DNA of 64,000 nucleotides from Thecaphora thlaspeos (lineage: Eukaryota; Basidiomycota; Ustilaginomycetes; Urocystidales; Glomosporiaceae): assembly GCA_900291925.1 (NCBI GenBank), contig UWYS01000013.1, positions 62,001 through 126,000 of the forward strand, in the 5' to 3' direction. Position numbers and translations under genes: made by a program. Shown in pieces: positions 46,201 through 55,538 of this stretch (positions are counted from its first letter, which is position 1; each line of letters starts with the position of its first letter). The notes under the pieces were generated by a model. The model was not told the origin of the DNA and ran no database searches. It worked only from the letters and a program-made list of their open reading frames with translations.

Positions 46201-48113
46201 CGGTTGCGGCCCGGATCGACGCGGAGGACGCGCGCCTTGACGATGAGCCCGGGCTTGAACTTCCTCTCGGGGTTCTTGAGGGCGATATCGGAAAAGTGCG
46301 CAGGGAAGACGGCGCCGTTGACGTTGCCGTTGAGCTGGAGGATGATGGCCTCCGGGGTGACCTTCTTGATGACGGCCTGCGGGAAGATCTCGCCGGCCGC
46401 GACCTCGCTGACGCGCATGAACTTCTTCTGCAGCACACTCGGCTTGAGGCTGAGCTGGAGCAGCTTGTCGGTGGGCGCGTGGCCGATGACGCGAGCCTTG
46501 TGGCGCGAGCCGATCTTGAACGGTCCCGAGTTGGTAGGCAGCGAGACGACGTGGTCATCGGACGTCTGCGAGATGTGGACGAAACCTACGAGCTGGCTGC
46601 CGACGACCGAGCAGCTGAGACCCCAGTCGCTGTCGGCCGCCGTGACGACAGCCTCGACGTTGGTGCCGATCGGGTAGGCCTCAGAGAGCACCTGGCCGTC
46701 CTCGGCGGCGGGCGGCGCGAGCTGGACGACGTGGGGCGACATGCTCAGGCCAAAGCGGCGCTCGGTGTCCGACATTGTCCCGTCGAGGGCGTCCGAGTCG
46801 AGCACGGGAAGGTCCCAGATGACGCGGGCCTTGTGCTTGGAGCCGAGCTTGTAGACGTCCTCAATGGACTTGCCCTCGGGGAGCGGCCCGAGGTGGAAGC
46901 GGTCGATGGTGGCGTCAAACATGCCGAAGAGCTTGACGTTGAGGCCCGTCGCGAGCGATGCGGTGACAAGCGCCTGGACAAGCGTGCCCGGAACGATGGC
47001 TGTGACACTGGGCCCGCTTTTGACGATGCTGTCACGGATCTCGGGGTCTGCGGTGCAGTCAAAGGTGCGGCCGTTCTCTGCGATCTTGTTGACCTTGACC
47101 TCGACGACGCTGCCGATCTGGAGCTGCTTGCCGTCGGCCTCGGCGCCGAACTGCACAGGCAGCTTGGCGGCGTTCTTGAAGGTGAGGAAGCCTGAGAGCT
47201 GGTCAATGCCCGTGTCGAGGATGTAGCCGTGGTCCTCCAGGCTGGCCACTGTGGCCGAGAGCGTCGAGCCGACCGAGAGGTTAGTGACGCTCACGCCCTC
47301 GTTGACGAGGTGCGGAGCGATGCTGAGCTCGACGCGGCGGCTCTCGCGCTCGTATTCGCCGCCTTCGCGGCCGGTGCCCATGCCCTTTGTCACGCCGGCC
47401 GAGTGGACTGTGACAACGCTGGCACGCAGCCACTGGCCGACGTGGAAGAGTTCGCGCAGCTCGGGGATCTCCTTTGCGCCTTTGCTCCCTGGTGCGGCCG
47501 CGGCCGCGTCGTTGTCGTCGTCGCTGGCGATGTCCTCATCCTCGTCGTCGCTGGTCTCTGCGGCCTTCTGGAGGCGCTGGGTGAACTGGTTGCTGATCTG
47601 GGTGGCGGGAACGTGTCCGAGCAGCTGGTTGGGGAGGCTGACGACGATGGCGAGCGGGTGGACGGCGAGTACGGAGCAGAGAACGCGTGCGCCGGGGAGG
47701 AGACGCTTGTAGTTGAGATGCTCTACGCGGATGTTGTCGATCTTTTGCTTGTTTGGTTTGTCGCTTGCGCCCTTGCTGGCCTTCCTGCCATCCTTTGAAT
47801 AGGAGGATGAGGAGGAGGCCTGCTTGACGGCCTGGCCGTCCTTGTGGCTCTTTTGGTGTTTGTTGTTTTTCTTTTGCTTTTTGGCCGAGCTGACATCGGT
47901 GAAGAGGGTGTCGTCGTTGAGCTCTGCCCTGGCCTCGCGCTTTGCCTCTCTGAACTCGAGCGGCGTGAGACCGGTCCCGCCGCCTCGTAGGAAGTCGACC
48001 TCCTGGGGCGGTGCGGCGGCGGGCGCGGGGGTCTTTCGCGGCATCTTTACGTCGATGGCCTTGCTGGTGGATGCCACCTTTGGCTCGTCTCTAGACCTCT
48101 TTACGCCGGGCAT
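43286..48113 (-). CDS. RRP5: rRNA biogenesis protein Rrp5 (S1 repeats + HAT)
   Basis: Nucleolar factor needed for early cleavages that make both 18S and 5.8S rRNA. Exon 1 is 48113-43621, the intron 43620-43491 (GTGAGT to CACAG), exon 2 43490-43286; the join GVR/NLFERVLALRLSSKKAK is family-typical. The product is 1565 residues. After a Lys-rich N terminus comes a long array of S1 RNA-binding repeats (roughly residues 130-1130, for example KGFIRGISEFGVFVQIEG and YRGFVKSVADSGLFVSLG), an acidic Asp/Glu linker (about 1138-1280), then C-terminal HAT/TPR-like repeats (about 1288-1545; LLGSPNSSYLWIQFMSFQLQ, RAIKVISFREEQERLNVWIA). The frame is open 179 codons further upstream to 48650, but the ATG at 48113 begins the family-like MPGVKRSRDE. 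Confidence 0.96.
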
Positions 48114-49046
48114 GGTGAAGATGTCGTGGCGGAGGAAAGAGGAAGGAGGTGGAGGGGCTGGGATGGGGCGCAGGTGGTAGTGCAAATGAAGGGTGAGGAA
48201 AGCCTTGGAGCGGCACGCAGGTAAACGTTGTGGCCACCTCTTCCAGCAAAAGTCGGCGGCGGCGGCGTCTAAGAAGCATTGACGGAGAAAGCGCAAAAAA
48301 GAAAAAGAAAAGAAAAAAAAGTTGGCCCAGCACGCAGGCACGCAGGGTTTCCCTCTGCGCCCGGCGACCGGAAAAAAACTAGCGGCTCTCCAGCGGATCC
48401 GAAGGGGCGGCGAGTTCGAGTCGCGGGTCCCGAGAAAAGGCGTCTCTCTAGACCCTCTGCGTCGCTCGACTTCCGGTGCCTCCTGCTCGCCGGCTTCCAG
48501 GTCGGCGTCCATCGTCGTCGGAAGCAGCCGAAGGGCGAGAGCTGACTGGTGGCTGAACCGCGTCGTCCTCCTGGCCACGCCTTGTGACGCGGCCAAAGCC
48601 GAAGGGCCGACGAAAGGCGATATATCGCTCTCTCCTGACAGCTCACCCAACCTGCCCTTTCCCCGGGCGTCTTGAGGCTGGTTGGGTGGTAGAGGTAACT
48701 AAGACGCAGACCCTGAGCTCGCAGCGGAAGCTCAGCCTTAGCCGCACCGCCCGCTCGCCGCTACGGAAGCGGCCGACGAGGGTATCGCACTGCCCACCAC
48801 ACCGGTACAGAAGTAGTAAAGCCTTAGTCACTTGCACCTCGCCGCTTCCTCCGCCCTCCGAGCGCCGTTGTCTGCCAGCGTCCACTTCGGACCGCCAAGC
48901 GCTCGCATTGCTGCTGCCGCCTCATCGCTGCATCCGCTGCCTCGGCTCCCTTTTGCCTTCTCCGCCTCGACCACCATCACCCTCAGACGACGGCGACGAC
49001 AAGCCCCGCCTCCCCGCCGCAACGCCCACCAAGTAGCCTCTACACA
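48114..49046. promoter_or_regulatory. Divergent promoter, RRP5 / MFS transporter
   Basis: About 930 bp between divergent starts. The minus-strand RRP5 frame stays open here to 48650, but base composition is poorer. An A-rich run (about 48296-48322) and CT-rich leaders are present. A TTCGAGTC loop near 48416 was examined as a tRNA T arm and rejected. Confidence 0.5.
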
Positions 49047-51001
49047 ATGACGAACTCGACGGCAGCACCCAGCGAGAGGACACGCCTCCTCTCGTCAAAC
49101 GGTCACTCCTACACCAACACTGACGGCAACAGCAGCTCTCATGACGGCAACGGCGCAACATCGACCACAGCGGCGCCGCCAGACGGCGCGGACCGCCATA
49201 TCGAGGTGATGTCGCCCCTCTCGACGTTAGCGCCTATCATGATCGCGCTCTGGGTCCCCGTCTTTGTCGCATCGCTCGACGGCACCATCGTCGCCACACT
49301 GCTCAGCAGCATCTCGTCCAGCTTCAACGCCTCCGAACAGGCCGCATGGCTCGGCAGCTCCTACCTCCTCAGCGTCTGCTGCTTCACTCCGATCTATGGA
49401 AGGTGCGTCTCGCTCTTTCATTCCCTCTCCGGTGCCCCTTGTTGTCTGCAGTCACGTCCGAGCAGCTGACACGTCGCTACTTCCTCAACGCCCGCTCGCG
49501 ACCCCACCAGGCTGGCCGACATCGTCGGACGCAAGGCGTGCATGCTCACCGCCCTCACCTTCTTCACCGCCGGCACGCTCCTCTGCGGCACCGCCACGTC
49601 GATGGAGATGCTCATCGCCGCCCGTGCCATCGCGGGCATGGGCGGCGGCGGCCTCACCACCACCTCGAGCGTCATCATGAGCGACCTCATCCCGCTCAAG
49701 AACCGCGGCCTTTTTCAGGGACTCACAAACATCATCTTTGGTCTAGGCAGCGGCCTGGGCGGGCCCATCGGCGGCTGGATGAACGACACCCTCGGCTGGC
49801 GCAAGGCCTTCCTCCTCCAGATCCCCTGTCTCCTCGTCGCCTACGTCCTTGCCATCTCCTTTGTCAACATCAAGGTGCCCGTCCCCTCGCACGGCAACAC
49901 GACCATGGAAAAGATCCGCAACATCGACTTCCTTGGTTCTATATCACTCGTCGTCGGCGTATCATCGACTCTCCTCTCGCTCAGCATGATGAGCGCAAAC
50001 GACCGCACCATCGACGAGCCCATCGTCTGGGGCGGCCTGCTGCTCGGTACCGCCAGCACCGTCTTCTTCTTCTACGCGGAAAAGCACCTTGCGCGCCACC
50101 CGGTCCTGCCGCTCAAGCTCATCACGCAGCGCACCGGCGGCGCGGTGGCCGGTGCCAACCTCTGCCTCAGCATCACGGCCTTTGCGACGCTCTACAACTT
50201 CCCGCTCTTCTTCCAGGCGGTCAAGCTGCAGAGGGCGAGCGAGGCCGGGCTCCACCTGATCCCCAACAGCATCGGCCTCAGCGTCGGCTCGGTGCTGGCG
50301 GGGCTCTACATGCGGCAGACGGGCCGCTTCTTCTGGTACAATCTCGTCAACGCCGTCCTCGCTGTCTTTTCGATCGGCGCGCTCTGCTTCTTTGGGGCAG
50401 AGACGCCCGAGTGGCTCACCTACCTCGTCATCGTCCCGCACGGCTTCGGTACGGCGGGCGTGCTGACGTGCACACTGATCGCGCTCATCAATAGCGTCCC
50501 GAGGGCTGAGGTGGCGGTTGCGACGTCGATGAGCTACCTCAGCAGGACCTCCGGTGCGTGGCCGTATTTGAGCCTCTTATCGTGGACACCGGGGTAGCGT
50601 GAGATTTTGATATCGTCACTTCCCACCCTCTTCATGATCTCCCCCCCCCCCATGCAGGCCAAGTGCTGGGCGTATCCTGCAGTGGCACGCTCCTCCAAGC
50701 GCTGCTCAAGGACCAGCTGCGCAAGCGCATCCATGGTCCATACGCTTCGGAAATTATCTCGCGCATCCGTCACCAGTCGCACATGGTCGCCGATCTGCCG
50801 CCGCACCTGCGTCAGGCTGCCGTGGAGAGCTACACGTTCGCGCTGCGCTGGGTGTTTGTCGCGATCGCGGCCGTCACGATCCTGACGGCCGTCAGCTGTG
50901 CTTTCATTGAGGACAACGCGTTGCCCGACTACGTCAAGGCGAGGAAGCCGCAGGAGGATGTAGAGGTCGAGGAGGATGAGGGGGCGGTAGGAGGTCGCTA
51001 G
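49047..51001 (+). CDS. MFS transporter, DHA2 14-TM type (Vba/Fnx-like)
   Basis: Proton-coupled transporter of the major facilitator superfamily. Exons are 49047-49402, 49511-50553 and 50658-51001; introns 49403-49510 and 50554-50657 (both GTGCGT donors). The product is 580 residues. The N-terminal about 60 residues are Ser/Thr-rich with ERTRLLSS, a dileucine-type vacuolar sorting signal. The first helix carries the DHA motif in VFVASLDGTIVATLLSS; motif A is GRLADIVGRK, split by intron 1; motif C-like GSGLGGPIGGWMND follows in helix 5. About 14 helices are predicted. The C tail is acidic. Closest known types are vacuolar basic-amino-acid permeases (Vba, Fnx1) and multidrug exporters; the substrate cannot be told from sequence. 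The last intron ends with C11 before CATGCAG. Confidence 0.9.
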
Positions 51002-51425
51002 AGGTAGAGGTATTTAGATGGGTACCCTCTTTTAACTAGATTTACGATGCTATTTTTCTCTTTCTTGGAGCAGCCGTTTGGGTGGAAGCACTAGGATACA
51101 ATCCAAGCTGGAAGTACTCTCTTGTGTTCGACGTTGGGGTGTCCTGCGCATCGCCTGCCTTGCAGGGTGGATGGGGCGAAGGGGTCGATCGACGGGCTGT
51201 GTGGTCGATAGACGACGAGGAGACGCTAAGCCGGGAGCCTGGAACCGAGTCGAAGGTCTTTGAGAGAAGAGGACCTTGGCCTCGCCACGCCCCGCCTCTC
51301 GCGTGTGTATTGCTCCACATTTTCCCCCGCTCCACCTTTCGGTGCGTGACCAACAGAGTCTCCGCCGCCCTCTTGGACGTCCTCCCTCCTCACCATCATC
51401 ACCGTCCCTCGCACGTCTATCTAGG
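51002..51425. other. Short intergenic region between MFS gene and APC10
   Basis: About 420 bp. It holds the MFS 3' region and the CT/CATC-rich leader of APC10. No gene. Confidence 0.5.
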
Positions 51426-52559
51426 ATGACACAACCTTCCAGCTCGACGAGATCGTTCTACGATGTTGATGGTGAGCTCCTCTTGCGCCGCTCAGAGAAT
51501 TGGTGAGGGGATGAATGCGTGCTTACCCACCGACCCGGACCCTCCCTTTCCTCTTCTCTTTACCCTTGTCGTCCATCGCCTTATGCTTGTATAACCGTTC
51601 CTCGTCCGTCCATCGGATCTGCACGACCATCCAACCGCATATCTCTACCTACCTGCCTACCTCACTGACGCGTCTCCCAACTTCAGACGAGACGACCAAA
51701 CGCGATATCGGGTCGCAACCAGGAACGACCTGGACTCTCTCCTCATTCAAGCAAGGATCCGGCGTCGCCGAGTTACGCAGTCGAGACATGTCTAAGCTCT
51801 GGCAGTGCGTAACTTACCTCATCCCCCTCCCTCTACATCTCTTCATCACTCATTCACACCATCATCTCCCTCGTATGTCAACTCACCAGGAGCGACGGTA
51901 CCCAACCGCACCTAATAACACTTACTTTCTCTCGTCTCACCCATCTCACCCACCTTTCACTCTTCCTCGACGTTCGACAAGACGACAGTTATACACCCAC
52001 GAAACTATGCATCAAAGCTGGAACACACTTTTCCGATCTTATCACGGTTCGAACGAGAACTTTCGAAAGTCCACAAGGATGGAAACATTTCTTACTCGGT
52101 AAAGCGGATCCTTCCATAGCGGAAGAGGAAGAGGAAGAGAAAGAGAAAGAGGAAGAGGAAGAGGAAGAGGAAGAGGAAGAGGATATGGAGGTTCAGCAAC
52201 AGAGGAAAGGGATATGGTGCTGGACTGTTCAAGTTTGCGTATTGGCGAATTATCTCAACGGGAAGGATACACATGTTAGGAGGTGTGTTGTTTGGGGACC
52301 CAGGGAAGAGGAGGGGGAGCAAAGAAACGAACAAGACGTACAGAAGGGGAGAGAGTTGGAGGATGAGCAAGAGGCCATACAACTCGTCAAAAGGGCCTTG
52401 GTCGATGATGATGAGGTCGATCGGAGTCGATCTACACAGACCACCCCGCCCGTCCAGCAGACGTCGTCAATCTCGCTCGACGGTCTGCTGAATCGCGCAT
52501 ACCAGTCCAACACCGCTCTCGGCAGTCGAACACTGTCTCGATTTGGCAACTTGCGTTGA
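51426..52559 (+). CDS. DOC1: Anaphase-promoting complex subunit 10 (Doc1)
   Basis: Substrate co-receptor of the APC/C ubiquitin ligase; it forms the D-box receptor with Cdc20/Cdh1. Exons are 51426-51471, 51687-51804 and 51890-52559; introns 51472-51686 (GTGAGC to TTCAG) and 51805-51889 (GTGCGT to ACCAG). The product is 277 residues. The DOC jelly-roll is clear: WTLSSFKQGSGVAELRSRD, LWQSDGTQPH across the second junction, RQDDSYTPTKLCIKAGTHF, and CVLANYLNGKDTHVRR. An acidic Glu/Lys insert encoded by GAAGAG repeats (52121-52184) sits in the loop before the strand with LANYLNGKDTHVR. A tail of about 85 residues follows the domain and ends NLR, reminiscent of the family's C-terminal Ile-Arg tail. 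Most of exon 3 has no ATG, so frame calling finds only its end. Confidence 0.95.
52121..52184. repeat. Coding (GAAGAG)n repeat in APC10
   Basis: In-frame GAA/GAG hexamer array with two interruptions (AAAGAG) encodes a 17-residue Glu/Lys stretch inside the DOC domain. Confidence 0.85.
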
Positions 52560-52658
52560 GAGCCTGACTGGCAAACGGGCGGCTGGTGCGGCAAAGTCGC
52601 TGTATGTTGTATCACGCTAGGAAACGGCCACACATATACGATTGTACCGGTGCGAATG

Positions 52659-55538
52659 TCAGACGACGTCAAGCTCATCCATCCTCCCATCTCCCAGACC
52701 GTACTCATCGCTCTCGACCTCGCTCGCCCAATCATCATCGCTCTCTTCCGCCGCGTATCCACGTTGTCCCCTGCTCCGTGTCGTCTGATTCGCACCCTCC
52801 TCTTGCTCCTCGTCCGATCCAAACAGACCTCTCAACACTCTATCCGCCGTTCTAGCATCTTCGTCATCCGCCACTCCACTCCTCCCCGCTCGAGAGAAAG
52901 CTATCTTCCTTCTCTCCGGTTCGGGAACCGTGATCGCAGCACCTAGGTTCTTTGGTCTACCTATCCCCTTGGCCTTTCCCTTACCCGTCATTCCTTCTGG
53001 CTCGGCACGACTCTTGGCCTCTCCCCAATTCTTGACGGCCTTCTTCTCCGCTTCCCTCGATCCGACCTCGTGCTGCATCTCATCTTCGACCGATAGGATT
53101 TCCATCTCTCCTCGTCCGGCACCGAGCAGGGCTTCGATGTGTTTGGTGTCCTTGAGCCGTTGTGCGTGGAGCAGAGCGCGGCCTTGGATGTGTAAGGAGG
53201 TGCCTGAGCTGGTCGATGCACCGTGCCGTCCGCGACGGCGTGGCGAGTTGAGAGAGAGCGTGGAGAGAAGAAGTCGTTGTGTCGCGTCTTCTGACGAAGA
53301 GTGAGGGTCAGAGTCGTTGTCCTGACCGCTGCCAGCGTCCGGGGCGAAGTCGTCAGGGACGGTGACGCTGCTGGAGCTGCTGCGGCCGCCTTGCGCTGCG
53401 TGCGGCTGCAACAGTGCATCCTTGCGCGGAGAGTGCTGAAGGGTGTACGCAAAGATATCATCGTCCCCGTCATCATCTTCATCGTCGTCGTTGTCGTCGT
53501 CGTCATTCTCAACGCCGCCCAGGAGTTCCGCATTTAGCATCTTGGCATCGCCATGAGAGCTGGTGCGGTTGAGGCTGGCGACCTTGTGGCGCAGCGATCC
53601 GTAGCGCTGGTACGGCAGAACGGTGATCGTCTTTGCAGCGCGCAGATCGGTCTCCTCCATACCGTCGCCCGCCTCGTCGCCGTCTTCGTCTTCGGACAGG
53701 ACGATGGTCGACACCTTCCACGAAGGCTGTCGCGCCCGCCTCCGCGCTTCGACCGAATGCACAGCGGCGGGATCGAGCTCGACGACGAGACTGTTGTCAA
53801 CGAGGCTTGGCGTGGTGATGCCGGTCATCGGCGAAGAGGGGTGCCCGAGCGTCCTGCTGCTGCCGCTGACCTGTCGAGCCGAGTCCGCGCCCGAGAGCGC
53901 ACGCCCATCGTCGATATCGTTCTGCTCGGAACCGGACGATTCGCCGTCGTTGTCGCGGACCCTGGCTGTTGGCGCCGCTTCGCCGGCCTTTTTCGTCTGT
54001 CGAGCCGCGAGCTCGGCAGCAAACAACCCTCCGCCGGCGCCGGACCTGAGGTGGGCACGCGTCTCGTCGCCTAGTTGGACAGCCGCGTGGCTACCAGAGG
54101 GCGAGGCAAAGAGCGGCCTGAACGTGCGGAATCCCGTGCTGGCGCTTCGTGCCAGGGATCGCGACGACGGTGATTTGTCATCGGTGTCGCCGGCCGAGGC
54201 TCTCCCCTTGCTCGCCAAAGACGCTCGAGCGCTCTTGCTCGGTGATGCCATGAGCGGATCTGCGTCGGCAGGGTCGACATCGTCATCGTCATCCTGGTCC
54301 TCGTCATCCTCGATGATGCGCACTTTACCGGACACGCCATTAGCCAGCCTCTGCTTGGGCTTGAGTGGCGATGTGTCGGCGCCCACACCGAGCGCAGATC
54401 CGAGGCTCGGCCTCTTCTGTCCATCAGGTCCAAAGGCAGCGGCAGAAGATGGCTTCCCCAGGGAGCCGAATCCGTACGCGGCCAGGCCTCCAGACGCTCT
54501 CCCGCCCGCCACCATCCTCCTCTTGCCGGTTGCCGTATCGCTTGGTGCACCGTCGGCCTCGCTCTCGCTGCTGCCGGTGGCGGAGAGGTAGGCCGCAAAG
54601 ACGGCGCCTGTCCCTCGCTTCGCCGTCCTGCCGTCTTTCTGGCGCTGCTGCTTGGGGGTGGGCGGTACCTCTTCCCCTCGAAGACGCTTGCGCGCCTTTG
54701 TCTGCGGCGTGTAGGCGACGAGCTCGGCGGCGTCCGTCCTTGTCGTAGCCGCAGTGGTGCTCGCGCCTCTGTTGTGGGGCGAGCGAGTTGAGTGCGAGGC
54801 CACAAGCGTTCGGAGCTTTGAAGGCGATGTTGCGTAGTCGTAGCGGTCGCTGCTGCCGGGCGTGGGCTTGGTCGGTGTCATCTGGACATCGACGACCGAG
54901 CCGGTGGGCGAGGGCGGCGGATGTTGGTGCTGCTCCGGGTTCCCTTTTGCCCCCGTCCGCTGATCCTGCGGCGTTCGGAGTGATGCGGCAAATGAGCCGG
55001 CCTTGGCGCTCTGGCTTGGTGTCCTGAAGGCATTGCCGCGTGTCGTCGTCGGAGTGGAAAGTGCGCTGCTGCTGTGGCGTGTCGCTTTGGTGGGCGTCTT
55101 GGAGATGCTGCTGTCTGGTATCGAGGGCGTTTGCGGTCCGGTGGGCGGACGATTGTGTGCGTCAGCTTCGTCATCCTTTCTTCGTTTGGATCGTGGTGCC
55201 GCAGGATCATCTCTCCTGCGCTGGGCGTGATCCTTCCGGGAGGTGGCGGTCGAGTGGCGTGCGGGGCTGGAGCCGGAGCTGGAGCCGGCCACCAGATCGC
55301 TGCTAGACGGCCGCGGACGAGGTAGGGAGGACGAGGAAGACAAGGAGCTGGCGACCGGGGCGCTCTTGGACGACTTGGACGATGGCGCAGCTGAACCTGC
55401 CGTGATGGCGTTCCAGGTGTCGTAGGTGGATGCGATTTCGGGGTGCCTCTGAATGTCGCGCTTCGTCGGCTCCCTGCCGTGCTTTGTGCGAAATTCGCGC
55501 TGCCATTGCTTAAGCTCCTTGCGCAGGATGGTTTCCAT
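52659..55538 (-). CDS. SLD2: DNA replication regulator Sld2
   Basis: CDK-regulated initiation factor that, when phosphorylated, binds Dpb11 to help load the GINS and polymerase at origins. One frame of 959 residues starting METILRKELKQWQREFRTKHGREPTKRDIQRHPEI, the conserved Sld2/RecQL4 N-terminal helix pair. The middle is disordered with many Ser/Thr-Pro CDK sites (SKTPTKATRHSS, QMTPTKPTPGSSDRY, ATSPSKLRTL). Further along are acidic runs and Lys/Arg patches; the C terminus holds KGKAKGIGRPKNLGAA and ends acidic. Longer than yeast Sld2 (about 450 residues), mainly in low-complexity parts. The frame is open upstream to 56051 but that part lacks family sequence. Its 3' end lies 100 bp from APC10, so the UTRs probably overlap. 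Confidence 0.92.
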   Translation of the reverse strand: METILRKELKQWQREFRTKHGREPTKRDIQRHPEIASTYDTWNAITAGSAAPSSKSSKSAPVASSLSSSSSLPRPRPSSSDLVAGSSSGSSPARHSTATSRKDHAQRRRDDPAAPRSKRRKDDEADAHNRPPTGPQTPSIPDSSISKTPTKATRHSSSALSTPTTTRGNAFRTPSQSAKAGSFAASLRTPQDQRTGAKGNPEQHQHPPPSPTGSVVDVQMTPTKPTPGSSDRYDYATSPSKLRTLVASHSTRSPHNRGASTTAATTRTDAAELVAYTPQTKARKRLRGEEVPPTPKQQRQKDGRTAKRGTGAVFAAYLSATGSSESEADGAPSDTATGKRRMVAGGRASGGLAAYGFGSLGKPSSAAAFGPDGQKRPSLGSALGVGADTSPLKPKQRLANGVSGKVRIIEDDEDQDDDDDVDPADADPLMASPSKSARASLASKGRASAGDTDDKSPSSRSLARSASTGFRTFRPLFASPSGSHAAVQLGDETRAHLRSGAGGGLFAAELAARQTKKAGEAAPTARVRDNDGESSGSEQNDIDDGRALSGADSARQVSGSSRTLGHPSSPMTGITTPSLVDNSLVVELDPAAVHSVEARRRARQPSWKVSTIVLSEDEDGDEAGDGMEETDLRAAKTITVLPYQRYGSLRHKVASLNRTSSHGDAKMLNAELLGGVENDDDDNDDDEDDDGDDDIFAYTLQHSPRKDALLQPHAAQGGRSSSSSVTVPDDFAPDAGSGQDNDSDPHSSSEDATQRLLLSTLSLNSPRRRGRHGASTSSGTSLHIQGRALLHAQRLKDTKHIEALLGAGRGEMEILSVEDEMQHEVGSREAEKKAVKNWGEAKSRAEPEGMTGKGKAKGIGRPKNLGAAITVPEPERRKIAFSRAGRSGVADDEDARTADRVLRGLFGSDEEQEEGANQTTRSRGQRGYAAEESDDDWASEVESDEYGLGDGRMDELDVV

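Noticed and set aside
40722..47195. Long plus-strand frames opposite RSE1 and RRP5 (250-470 codons)
   Set aside because: Antisense shadows; Leu/Val/Asp/Arg-rich and without recognisable domains, while the minus-strand genes are certain.
48400..48440. Possible tRNA T arm (GCGAGTTCGAGTCGC)
   Set aside because: The stem has only four pairs, and no matching acceptor stem, D arm or anticodon arm could be folded upstream.
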